Shown here: piece by piece, positions 48,484 to 58,483 of the stretch
How positions within the stretch are numbered: position 1 is the first letter of the stretch
Layout of the letters: every line of letters begins with the position of its first letter
From: Synaphobranchus kaupii
Taxonomy: Eukaryota > Chordata > Actinopteri > Anguilliformes > Synaphobranchidae
Length of the DNA: 64,000 nucleotides
Assembly (NCBI GenBank): GCA_029718625.1
Contig: CM056383.1
Location: forward strand, 66,092,849-66,156,848
Reading direction: 5' to 3'
Position numbers and translations under genes: made by a program
Notes under the pieces: model-generated
The model's input: only the letters and a program-made list of their open reading frames with translations
What the model was told of the DNA's origin: nothing
The model's database searches: none

Positions 48484-48642
48484 ATTTACTAAGACCTTTA
48501 GCGGGTGCAAAACCCTTTTGCACATGCAAAACTAATAACACAACCAATAGTTGGTGCAAAGAAAATACCATGACCAATCGTTGGTCGTGTTATTGGCTTT
48601 GCGTGTGCTATAAGGTTTTGTACATGCTAAAGGCCTTAGTAT
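48484..48642. mobile_element. Fold-back MITE
   Basis: The left arm (TTTACTAAGACCTTTAGCGG, then AACTAATAACACAACCAA) is the inverted repeat of the right arm (TTGGTCGTGTTATTGGCTTT, then TGCTAAAGGCCTTAGTAT). The two halves meet near 48563 with almost no spacer, giving one ~155-bp imperfect palindrome. The 'TGATTTACTAA(G/A)..TTTAGC' end occurs in vertebrate DNA transposons. Non-coding. Confidence 0.85.
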
Positions 48643-48649
48643 TGTTTGT

Positions 48650-49082
48650 ACAGATGAACATGGTACCTTCAGGCATTTTGAAATTACTCCCAAGGATGAA
48701 CCAGACTTTTTCTTTCTGAGGTCTTGGCTGATTTCTTTTGATTTTCCCATGATGTCAAGCAAAGCGGCACTGAGTTTTAAGGTAGGCCTTAAAATACATC
48801 CACAGGTGCACCTCCAATTGACTCAAATAATATCAATTAGCTTATCAGAAGTTTCTAAAGCCATGACATCATTTTCTGGAATTTTCAAAGCTGTTTAAAG
48901 GCACAGTCCACTTAGTGTATGTAAACCCACTGGAATTGTGATATAGTGAATTAAAAGTGAAATAATCTGTCTGTAAACAATTGTTGGAAAATTACTTGTG
49001 TCATGCACAAAGCAGATGTCCTAACTGACTTGCCAACACTATAGTTTGCTAACATGAAATCTGTGGAGTGGTTAAAAATTAG
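48650..49082 (-). mobile_element. 3' part of a Sleeping Beauty-type Tc1 element
   Basis: It contains a stretch typical of the 3' coding/UTR end of salmonid-type Tc1 elements (GGTACCTTCAGGCATTTTG, TCTGAGGTCTTGGCTGATTT, TGATTTTCCCATGATGTCAA). It then runs into the terminal repeat GTGTATGTAAACCCACTGG.. and AATTACTTGTGTCATGCAC.., stopping at GGTTAAAAATTAG without the outermost bases. The last ~80 bp match the arms of the fold-back at 39745-40164. The transposase is not readable as a frame beyond short fragments (48762-48532 minus). Confidence 0.85.
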
Positions 49083-51763
49083 AAATCCACCTCTCCCAAT
49101 ACTGAGCAGCAACAGCAGTTTGATTGCAACATCGCAATGAGACTCAGACAGGATGGGTTTAGATATGCTTACCTAAGTTTGCAGGGCTTCACAAGCTTAG
49201 CTGTGCTGTGTCTTCTTCTTCCAGTACAAAATGGCCGCCATACACTACGCATGCACATTTGAGTACATCGTTAAATGCACTTAATTGGTTAGCTTTGCTT
49301 TTCATTAAATTAATTAAGTTAGTAACGAATCATGTAAAACCCGGAAACCTGAAAAGTCTTGTAATGTGAACAAAAGAAAATTAAGCAATATGAACTGTCC
49401 CACTTTTTTCATTTTCTGGAGTGCAGGGCACAAGGAATATCCGCAAATTCAATGCATTATATTGCCACTTTGTAGAGGGTGGTGTCATTTAAACATCATT
49501 TCTGTACACCACATGGGCTAAGATACTGTACAATACTGTCCTTCTATCAATTCTCCTCACTGTAGGCCATAGATGAAATCTGCGGACCGCTGTCAGAACA
49601 AGACCTGCTAGTTGGAGTAAATGCAGGAGGAGGCCGCTGTTAAGGGACTGGCTGAATAAGTGTGGATTAATCATTCTGCTGGGCCTAAGGAAAGTGAGTT
49701 GGCTTCAGTGGACAATAGTTGTGATGAATGACACGGCAATGATATTGAAATGCTTTCAACCTAAGATATAGTGGTTGAGTTGGCTACGGGTCTTCTGGAA
49801 TGCACAGCTGATGTGCTTTTTGTATTTGCCAGAAGCTTGCTAATAAATTACTGTCTGTCAAACGGAGGTATCACTTACGGTTTGTGTTAAAATGAAACTA
49901 TTGCATCATGCTGCTGTTTTCAGAATCGCATAGCCTCATGTTAAGTTGTGCCTACAAAATTCCATCTTTTTGCTGAACCTAGGGGGGTAGCAGTTCATTA
50001 ATTTAATTAACATTTTAATTTTAATTTGTTTTTCTGATAACATTTTAGATTATTCTCATCAATGTGTCATGGAAATACAATATATAGATACATATTAATT
50101 CCACTCATCTAATTGAAATGCACCCTTTATGGCACAGACTAACCATATCTTCCAGCATTGCTGAATTTGAAAAACCACCCTTCAATGCGCAAAGGAATGA
50201 ATACAGATTGGACCTTAAATCAATAGCAAAGCAGGACAGTCATACTGTAATATGAGTAAATCCAAGTATGATGATTATAGGAGCTAGTGCCTATGAATAT
50301 TATTTGGGTCCAGCATATAAGTCTCTGAAATCTGGCCAGTTATTATCAGTGGTTTATTTCCAGGCAGTATATCATGTTCATGTCTGTTCAAACTTTCTGA
50401 GTAGTGAGTGCCAGGGTTTTCCTAATTCGTTAAAAGTAACTATGAAATAAAAAAGAAAATATTGATTTAAAACACACGCAGTGGGAAGTAAAGGAAGACA
50501 TTTTTAAAAGTGCATCAAAACAAACCAAATAACTATCAATATTGTGCATGTCTTATGTTAATGGATAATACAGTGCAGAAATAAGGATGACTTGCGCAAG
50601 TGATTGAAGAGAGAAGGAAACGGAACTAGCAGACACTTTTTTCACGCATGACTAATCAGAGTGCAAGTACATGTTATTTTAAAACAAAGAAGCAATTATA
50701 ATTCACTGATTGCTGAATTAAAGTAAATTGAACACTTAAGCCAATAGCATTGCACAGCTGTGTTTAAAATCACCGTTATGTAACCATTATAATTAATAAA
50801 CCAATCAATGTAGGCTTTCATGAAGGCATACAGCATAGTCAAGGTGAAAGGAATGTCACTATGTAGACAGACAAATCATGGAATATGTAAGGTAAATTAT
50901 GGAATATATTTCAGACAAGATTATTTCTGAATTTAAAAAATGCAGGAAAGACAATTCAAAGAAAACATGATTGAATCTTCATTAAGGCCATATGGATGCA
51001 CTTTTATGCTGTGCGCTGCATATTATATATGAAGAGTGTTTTCCAAACCTCCCTAAGTCTAGTTTTGATAAACCATATTTTTCAAGGTGGGTATAATTTT
51101 TCGGTTAAAAATTTTGATTTTCAGGTGATTTTTGTGAAAGATGTTTTATGGTTAGATATGGTTCAAATGTGATTTTTTTTTAGTTTTATAATTGTCAAAA
51201 TAAATTCTCCTACATCCAATCATTCAATTTTGTTTGTATCTTTAGAGCCTTTCCAGTGGAAAGGTGTTTTTTTACAGTGCCTTCTTACTGTCCTCTCTGT
51301 CATAGCAGTTTTTTCTCTCAGTAACCGTAACACTTGTAGTCAAAATGTTGGAAAAGTATGAGCCAATTCCTATGTAAGAATTTCTCAATTTAATTAAAAT
51401 CAAATATAATTGTAAAAAGAGAGGTGAAATGGCAGTCAAACTTGCATGCAAATATTCAACACAAAACCTTTACCAGACATCAGACCTTTACCAAACATCA
51501 ATTGCATCAAAATAAACTATGTTTGAGTTGAGCATTCTAGAAGATGCATGTGAATGGGATTGCATTACCTTGAATTGACTGCCTGACCCTGTCCAGTTTT
51601 TATAACAACAAATGATGTATTATTGTCTAATCTCCCTAACAAGAGGTGAAGAAAGAAGCCGTGTGTTTACCTGCCAATTGATTATTCAGATCATTGGCAT
51701 ACGTGGTCATTAAGGGAAATGAATGAACACAGGTTGAGACCAATGATCAGTTTTAAGGGAAGT
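49083..51763. other. Non-coding DNA with no gene seen
   Basis: No recognised gene or repeat family; AT-rich with scattered short frames. Confidence 0.5.
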
Positions 51764-51788
51764 TTGATACCAGTAATACTGGTATCAA
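51764..51788. repeat. 25-bp palindrome
   Basis: Two perfect 12-base arms around a single central A: TTGATACCAGTA, A, TACTGGTATCAA. It has the form of a binding site for a dimeric protein or a cruciform, but nothing nearby supports a role. Confidence 0.85.
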
Positions 51789-52440
51789 CGATGTTTTAGA
51801 GGGAAGCAACACCGGTGTCAAAATAGTTCAGTCAGATAACTCACAATTGAATTAAGCTTTATGTTTTATTGCGATTTCTGGCATCATGCTGTGCCTCTTT
51901 CACTCCCTGTTTGCATAAATTATTTTAGTAAAAGCCAGCCAAGTTAACGGAGTAAACCCATGGGGATCGTCTGAGAAGCAGAGCCCACATTTGGATGCTT
52001 GGGTGGTGGTGGGAGCGCCACAACTTTCCTGAAAGGCTCACATGCGGGAGTATGCGGGGAAAGCCGAACATTGGTAGCGTAGCAGCATAGCACAGCAGTA
52101 GCGGCCTAGCAGGGCAGCAGCAGCACGAACAGGTAAGGCAGGTGATTTAAATAGCACTCCCGTTTAAGACGTAAGCATCACGTGAGCTGACGCGATTTGG
52201 CACTCCGAGTTGTATGCCCGAACTTGCCTCGCAAGTTCCTCGTCATTAACGTTGTGACAATCCTACTGTGAATTTAGCAATGTTCACCTGCTTCCGTAAA
52301 TAGTTTGCTTTCTCTCTAATAAGAAGATAGGAAGAGTTAAAGAGAATAATAAAATCATATTTGTTTTAATATAAATGTACCACTGGTATATCAGGTATTT
52401 TTAGACAGTCTTCAGAAACTGGAGAAATACTGACTATAAT
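51789..52440. other. Non-coding DNA with a CAG-rich patch
   Basis: GC rises at 51960-52260, with several CAGCAG/TAGCAG units at 52080-52130. No gene is recognised. Confidence 0.45.
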
Positions 52441-52575
52441 CAATGTAAGATCGTACCAATATATAAGAAAGGGGACCGTACTGATCCAAGAAACTATAGG
52501 CCTGTCAGTTTAGCTTGCATCACATGTAAATTACTGGAATCTATCACCAGAGACAAATTATTTCTTGAAAATTAG
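52411..52575 (+). pseudogene. LINE reverse-transcriptase fragment (fingers region)
   Basis: From 52453 one frame reads VPIYKKGDRTDPRNYRPVSL and then ACITCKLLESITRDKL, ending at TAG 52573-52575. The pattern PI(Y/F)KKG..(D)P.NYRP(V)SL is the conserved N-terminal reverse-transcriptase motif of CR1/Rex-type LINEs. Residues upstream in frame (from about 52411) are less clear. Only about 50 codons survive; both sides are replaced by other sequence. Confidence 0.85.
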
Positions 52576-52579
52576 ATTA

Positions 52580-53095
52580 CTTTTTAAAAAAGATGTTTAT
52601 TTGTCTTCACAGTCTGTACATGATTACACATACAATCCAATACACGTACATAAAGGCCAAAGTGACATCACCACATATAATACCAATCGCACATCCACTG
52701 AACAAGCATCCTTATATACATACAACAGGTGAGACTTATATACAGTACATACTGTATATGCAGGAAGGCATACAGGTTATACAATTACCGTGGGAGCTTG
52801 TTCAGCTCTGAAATAGCCGTAGGGGCAAAACTCTTACCAAAGCGTGCCCTTTTTACATTTCAGAGATATGTACCTACGGCCTGAGGGGAGAAGGGAAAAG
52901 ACATGGGATGAGGGGTTGATCCAGGTCATGAGTTAGGTGGAGTGCTATGCACGTAATGGCTTTATCGTGGAGGTCTGAAAGGTTGGGGTGGGAAGACCAA
53001 TAACCCTGGAGGCCGTGTATGTAATACGGGGTGGTTTGGTCCTGTTTGTGACTGTGAATATAGTTTAGAAACAAGGGTAGCAGAAGCAGATGTTG
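52580..53095 (-). mobile_element. LINE 3' end with C-terminal coding remnant
   Basis: On the minus strand, about 52895-52790 reads PSGRRYISLKCKKGTLW, and, after a stop, a remnant of the F(A)P.AIS.LN motif. RRY..LK.KK followed by SF.P.AI..LN is the C-terminal signature of one LINE group. About 200 bp of 3' untranslated sequence follow to about 52580. It points the opposite way to the fragment at 52411-52575, so the two are separate insertions. Confidence 0.6.
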
Positions 53096-53330
53096 GGCTG
53101 CAATAGAATAGAATAGAATAACTTTTATTTCCTCCCCCCCTTTCCGCGAACTTCAGTTGTAGCCACCAGCAACAACAAAAAAGACGTAGACAGTGGGGCA
53201 GACCCACAACACACAAACACACACACCAAATAAAGACATACAATATCAAATTAAGTGAATTTAATTGGAATACAGCCATGATTAGAAATAGCCCCCGCTG
53301 TCCCAAGATGTCCAGTGTCATTTAACAGTC
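53096..53330 (-). mobile_element. Retroposon 3' end with (ATTCT)n tail
   Basis: A run of AATAG units (53102-53121) is followed by ACTTTTATTTCC and a C-run, then A/C-rich sequence. On the minus strand this is a 3' end with GGAAATAAAAGT and a (TATTC)n tail, as in LINE insertions. The family is not identified and the left boundary is approximate. Confidence 0.45.
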
Positions 53331-53684
53331 CAACACACAAACTCCGCCTCCACATATAACATATAATATAAACGTCACTCTCGTTCTCTTAGACTCTTGG
53401 CCTTTAACTCCAGACGCTTAAGCTCTGATCTCCTGTCCAACTTCCCGGTTGGGGAAGGGGCGAGACTAGGCCAACAGAATGAAAGGAACACGCGGGGGGA
53501 ATCCCTCTGTCTCTCTGGTTATGTGGCCACAACGAACGGTCACCAGCTCTCAGTTACTCGAGCAAAAGCCATTAAACTGCCTCCACCAAGGGATCAGTTT
53601 ATTTACCAGTTACATTGAGCAATATAGAATGATAGCTGTATATACGTATATCACTGTCCCATAGTTCAGTGTTTTTTCTTCCCT

Positions 53685-53838
53685 ACCGGGAAGTTTTTTT
53701 ACCTCATTTTGCTGGTTGGGGGCTAAGGCCTGTTTTTTTTTGCTCAATTTTCCTTCCGTTTGCCTGTGCAGCGTCTTTGTGACAGTTCTCTGTAAAAAGC
53801 ACTATACAAATAAAATTGAATTGGATTGAATTGAATAT
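53685..53838 (+). mobile_element. L2 LINE 3' end, plus strand
   Basis: It includes GGGAAGTTTTTTTACCTCAT, TGGGGGCTAAGGCCTG, TTGCTCAATTTTCCTTCCG and GTGCAGCGTCTTTGTGACAG, ending TTCTCTGTAAAAAGCACTAT and ACAAATAAAATTGAATTGG. These match, in reverse, the 3' end of the L2 element at 58484-58680. About 150 bp are present. Confidence 0.9.
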
Positions 53839-54287
53839 AGCCCAAGTGAACAGCTCAACAATATTCTCAACACTAGTTGGCACCCGTGCAAGGGTATGCG
53901 TGTATATTACCGACGTGTCTGGTAACCCAATGTGAAGCTATATAAATTTATATTCATATATTCAGCACATTCATTGATGCCTCCATGTGACGACTGTTAA
54001 GACGTACACATTTGAACTATCTGTCCTCACTACCAAATTCTTAATGTAAACTACACTACACTTATTTACCCCAACACTCATAACAAATAAATCTACATTC
54101 TCACTAATTGTCCTACAGTTTATTTAGAATGTTACAACCGCACATTCTGGGCTCCTCTGCTTTAAACGAGATACAACGTATTTCAAATCTGACCTGAAGC
54201 AATCACACCAAAGTTCAAAGTTATTCATAAACACAATAATTATGGGACTCAGGCCTATCGCTGTCCCATAATTAAGGGATAAATATA
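53839..54287. other. Unassigned non-coding DNA
   Basis: No recognised gene or repeat between the L2 tail and the family D element. Confidence 0.5.
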
Positions 54288-54545
54288 CAGTGAGCACCAT
54301 AATTCATTCAGTGACACATTTTTTGTTATTTTGGTTCTGTACTCTAGCACTTTCAGTTTGAAAGGATACAATGACAATGCGGTTGAAGTGCAGACTGTCT
54401 GCTTTAATTTGAGGGTATTTTCATCCGTATCGGATGAACCGTTTAGAAATGATAGAACCTTTTGTACATAGTCCCCCCCCATTTTCGGGCATCAAAAAAT
54501 ATTCTACATTATGTTAAACTGCCCAATATTTTTTGATGTCATAGT
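54288..54545 (+). mobile_element. Tc1/mariner-type non-autonomous element, family D, second copy
   Basis: It opens CAGTGAGCACCATAATTCAT after TA, then GTGACACATTTTTTGTTATT, TGGTTCTGTACTCTAGCAC and TTTGAAAGGATACAATG. It ends near AACTGCCCAATATTTTTTGA. It is the reverse-orientation partner of 43493-43829 and contains a short C-run at 54472-54480. Non-coding. Confidence 0.72.
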
Positions 54546-55213
54546 CCGGAATATTTAGATGGTCTCACTAACCAGATGGAGTGACCTTAGTTAGGGCTCC
54601 CTGGGATAGCTGTTCATTTCGGTACTGGATATACATATTTTTCAGGTTAGAGTCGCTTCTTCACGGCGCAGAATTGGTGTTTTCAAGATTTCTGGACAAG
54701 GAGGATGTTTACCTCCTAGGATTGAAGGTCTTAGTGTCAAGAAAACACTTAGATGGATGCCTGGCAGCAGTAGACAGTCTTGCCATCCATCATTTTGTAT
54801 AACCACACCCCCGTTAATGTGCGTACAGTATATGCAAATTCAATATTCAATATCCATATTCAAGTTACAGGTGCTGAAATTAATGGAGTCAGAACCTTTT
54901 TTTCCTCCCTGCAACAAAATTTAAATCGTTACATCTTCCGTTATGGATAGAACTAATACCATACAGACACAATCCATTTATTGTACAAAGAGAAAAATGA
55001 CTCCACAAGTGAAAGGAGTTGTAAATTCCTTGCGATCAGGTCATCCTCATAGGGCCCATGCATACAAATCGACAGGCCTGGTCACAAAGACATTTCATAT
55101 CTGATGTCACTCACAACAATAAAACAGGCCATTTTTTCTTTTTTCTTCCTTTCTAACAAATTTGCAGCCTTTGTCTTTGCTGCACTTCATTCCTTTCTCA
55201 CAAAAAAAATACT
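54546..55213. other. Unassigned DNA up to the sequence gap
   Basis: No recognised gene; a plus-strand frame at 54581-54802 has no family. No satellite monomer is recognised before the gap. Confidence 0.45.
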
Positions 55214-55713
55214 NNNNNNNNNNNNNNNNNNNNNNNNNNNNNNNNNNNNNNNNNNNNNNNNNNNNNNNNNNNNNNNNNNNNNNNNNNNNNNNNNNNNNNN
55301 NNNNNNNNNNNNNNNNNNNNNNNNNNNNNNNNNNNNNNNNNNNNNNNNNNNNNNNNNNNNNNNNNNNNNNNNNNNNNNNNNNNNNNNNNNNNNNNNNNNN
55401 NNNNNNNNNNNNNNNNNNNNNNNNNNNNNNNNNNNNNNNNNNNNNNNNNNNNNNNNNNNNNNNNNNNNNNNNNNNNNNNNNNNNNNNNNNNNNNNNNNNN
55501 NNNNNNNNNNNNNNNNNNNNNNNNNNNNNNNNNNNNNNNNNNNNNNNNNNNNNNNNNNNNNNNNNNNNNNNNNNNNNNNNNNNNNNNNNNNNNNNNNNNN
55601 NNNNNNNNNNNNNNNNNNNNNNNNNNNNNNNNNNNNNNNNNNNNNNNNNNNNNNNNNNNNNNNNNNNNNNNNNNNNNNNNNNNNNNNNNNNNNNNNNNNN
55701 NNNNNNNNNNNNN
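55214..55713. other. Assembly gap of exactly 500 N
   Basis: All bases are N. The round number indicates a placeholder gap, not a measured one. Its right edge falls inside a satellite unit, two or three bases into the palindrome. Open frames spanning it are artefacts. Confidence 0.99.
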
Positions 55714-56437
55714 AAGACTATAGTCTTATGTTTTTTCATTTTCCCCCAAAACACATTTTTCATCATGAATGTCTTAATACTCATTATTTTTCACTTATTT
55801 CACCGCAGTTATTAAGTACATATAATTTTCTATACATCGGAATCAAAAAATGGCATTTTAATTTTTTTGACCATTTTGGCCCTTTTTGGACATAAGACTA
55901 TAGTCTTATGTTTTTCATTTTCCCCAAAACACATTTTTCATCATAAATGTCTTACAACTAATTATTTTTCACTTATTTCACTGCAGTTATTAAGTACATA
56001 TACATTTCTATACATCGGAATCAAAAAATGGCATTTTAAGTTTTTTGACCATTTTGGCCCTTTTTGGACATAAGACTATAGTCTTATGTTTTTCATTTTC
56101 CCCCAAAACACATTTTTCATCATAAATGTCTTAAAACTAATTATTTTTCACTTATTTCACCGCAGTTATTAAGTACATATAAATTTCTATACATCGGAAT
56201 CAAAAAATGGCATTTTAATCTTTTTGACCATTTTCGCCCGTTTTGGACATAAGACTATAGTCTTATGTTTTTTCATTTTCCCCAAAACACATTTTTCATC
56301 ATAAATGTCTTAAAACTCATTATTTTTCAATTATTTCACCGCAGTTATAAAGTACATATAAATTTCTATACATCGGAATCAAAAAATGGCATTTTAATTA
56401 TTTGACTATTTTGGCCCTTTTTGGACATACGATATCA

Positions 56438-56609
56438 GTCAGCAGCCATACCACCATGCAAACTGCTGCTGCTCAATGGTTGAAGCTAAGCAGGTGTGAG
56501 CTTGGTTCCTGCTTGGATAGGAGACCCCTGGGGAAAACAAAGATGCTGGTGGGTCAGTAGGAGGCAGTCTTCATTCTAATCCAATAAACCCCAGTGCAAT
56601 GATAGGGAC
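56438..56609 (+). mobile_element. 5S rRNA-derived SINE fragment, copy 1 in array
   Basis: The first ~118 bp match 5S rRNA: GCCATACCACC near the 5' end, then GAAGCTAAGCAGG (box A region), CTTGGATAGGAGACC (box C region, one change from the usual GGATGGGAGACC), CCTGGGG and GATGCTGG. The stretch between CCACC and GAAGC is diverged. It is followed by a SINE-type body starting GGAGGCAGTCTTCATTCTAA and cut at GATAGGGAC, where satellite resumes within AAACACATTTTT. In fish, 5S-headed SINEs (SINE3-like) have a longer body, so this is 3' truncated. Functional 5S rRNA is not expected. Confidence 0.9.
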
Positions 56610-57303
56610 GAAACACATTTTTAATCATAAATGTCTTAAAACTAATTATTTTTCACCGCAGTTATTAAGTACATATAAATTTCTATACATCGGAATCAAA
56701 AAATGGCATTTTAATCTTTTTGACCATTTTCGCCCTTTTTCGACATAAGACTATAGTCTTATGTTTTTTCATTTTCCCCAAAACACATTTTTAATCATAA
56801 ATGTCTTAAAACTCATTATTTTTCACTTATTTCACCGCAGTTATTAAGTACATATAATTTTCTACACATCGGAATCAAAAAATGGCATTTTAATTTTTTT
56901 GACCATTTTCGCCCTTTTTGGACATAAGACTATAGTCTTATGTTTTTTTCATTTTCCCCAAAACACATTTTTCATCATAAATGTCTTAAAACTAATTATT
57001 TTTCACTTATTTCACCGCAGTTATTAAGTACATATAAATTTCTATACATCGGAATCAAAAAATGGCATTTTAATCTTTTTGACCATTTTCGCCCGTTTTG
57101 GACATAAGACTATAGTCTTATGTTTTTTTCATTTTCCCCAAAACACATTTTTCATCATAAATGTCTTAAAACTCATTATTTTTCACTTATTTCACCGCAG
57201 TTATAAAGTACATATAAATTTCTATACATCGGAATCACATCGAATCAAAAAATGGCATTTTAATTATTTGACTATTTTGGCCCTTTTTGGACATATGATA
57301 TCA

Positions 57304-57475
57304 GTCAGCAGCCATACCACCATGCAAACTGCTGCTGCTCAATGGTTGAAGCTAAGCAGGTGTGAGCTTGGTTCCTGCTTGGATAGGAGACCCCTGGGGA
57401 AAACAAAGATGCTGGTGGGTCAGTAGGAGGCAGTCTTCATTCTAATCCAATAAACCCCAGTGCAATGATAGGGAC
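57304..57475 (+). mobile_element. 5S rRNA-derived SINE fragment, copy 2 in array
   Basis: Virtually identical to copy 1 across the 5S-like head and the body, with the same left junction (GGACAT.., then GATATCAGTCAGCAG) and the same right junction (GATAGGGACGAAACACATTTTT region). Identical junctions show that it was copied together with the satellite rather than inserted independently. Confidence 0.92.
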
Positions 57476-58339
57476 GAAACACATTTTTAATCATAAATGT
57501 CTTAAAACTCATTATTTTTCACTTATTTCACCGCAGTTATTAAGTACATATAATTTTCTATACATCGGAATCAAAAAATGGCATTTTAATTTTTTTGACC
57601 ATTTTCGCCCTTTTTGGACATAAGACTATAGTCTTATGTTTTTCATTTTCCCCAAAACACATTTTTCATCATAAATGTCTTACAACTAATTATTTTTCAC
57701 TTATTTCACTGCAGTTATTAAGTACATATAAATGTCTATACATCGGAATCAAAAAATGGCATTTAAGTTTTTTGACCATTTTGGCCCTTTTGGACATAAG
57801 ACTATAGTCTTATGTTTTTCATTTTCCCCAAAACAACATTTTCATCATAAATGTCTTAATACTCATTATTTTTCACTTATTTCACCGCAGTTATTAAGTA
57901 CATATAATTTTCTATACATCGGAAACAAAAAAATGGCATTTAAATTTTTTTGACCATTTAGCCCTTTTTGGACATAAGACTATAGTCTTATGTTTTTCAT
58001 TTTCCCCAAAACATATTTTTCATCATAAATGTTTTAAAACTCATTATTTTTCACTTATTTCACTGCAGTTATAAAGTACATATACATTTCTATACATCGG
58101 AATCAAAAAATGGCATTTTAATCTTTTTGACCATTTTCGCCCGTTTTGGACATAAGACTATAGTCTTATGTTTTTTCATTTTCCCCAAAACACATTTTTC
58201 ATCATAAATGTCTTAAAACTCATTATTTTTCACTTATTTCACCGCAGTTATAAAGTACATATGAATTTCTATACATCGGAATCAAAAATGGCATTTTAAT
58301 TATTTGACTATTTTGGCCCTTTTTGGACGCATGATATCA

Positions 58340-58483
58340 GTCAGCAGCCATACCACCATGCAAACTGCTGCTGCTCAATGGTTGAAGCTAAGCAGGTGTG
58401 AGCTTGGTTCCTCCTTGAATAGGAGACCCCCTGGGGAAAACAAAGATGCTGGTGGGTCAGTAGGAGGCAGTCTTCATTCTAAT
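58340..58483 (+). mobile_element. 5S rRNA-derived SINE fragment, copy 3, left part
   Basis: Same head as copies 1 and 2, with small changes (CCTCCTTGAATAGGAGACCC). It is interrupted after ATTCTAAT by the L2 insertion; the remainder is at 60087-60123. Confidence 0.92.
58476..58483. repeat. Target-site duplication, left
   Basis: ATTCTAAT, repeated exactly at 60087-60094. It frames the L2 element 58484-60086 and marks the insertion point inside the 5S-SINE body. Confidence 0.88.

Larger units (their letters stand above)
55714..58339 (+). repeat. ~178-bp satellite array with 5S-SINE-containing higher-order units
   Basis: Ordinary monomers contain, in order, a palindrome (CATAAGACTATAGTCTTATG), CATTTTCCCCAAAACACATT, TCATCATAAATGTCTTAAAA, CTTATTTCACCGCAGTTATT, ACATCGGAATCAAAAAATGG and a G/C-poor end with TTTGGCCCTTTTTGGAC. 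Palindromes start at 55891, 56069, 56248, 56744, 56923, 57103, 57619, 57795, 57973 and 58151, spaced 176-180 bp within runs. After four, four and five monomers the palindrome segment is replaced by a 5S-derived block (56438, 57304, 58340). One monomer has a 9-10-bp insertion (about 57235-57244) and one lacks about 10 bp (about 56657). The array continues at 60124. The small open frames it contains are by-products of the repeat. Confidence 0.97.

Noticed and set aside
55104..55895. Frames of more than 200 residues on both strands
   Set aside because: They consist mostly of unknown residues across the 500-N gap and have no support.
56438..57475. Functional 5S rRNA genes
   Set aside because: The region between the 5' ACCACC and GAAGC is heavily diverged, box C has changed, no T-run terminator follows and a SINE body is attached.
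55867..57953. Repeated frames with similar sequences (for example beginning MTIFA or MTILA)
   Set aside because: They are readings of the satellite monomer; the peptide repeats only because the DNA does, and the reading frame is not conserved through the 5S blocks.
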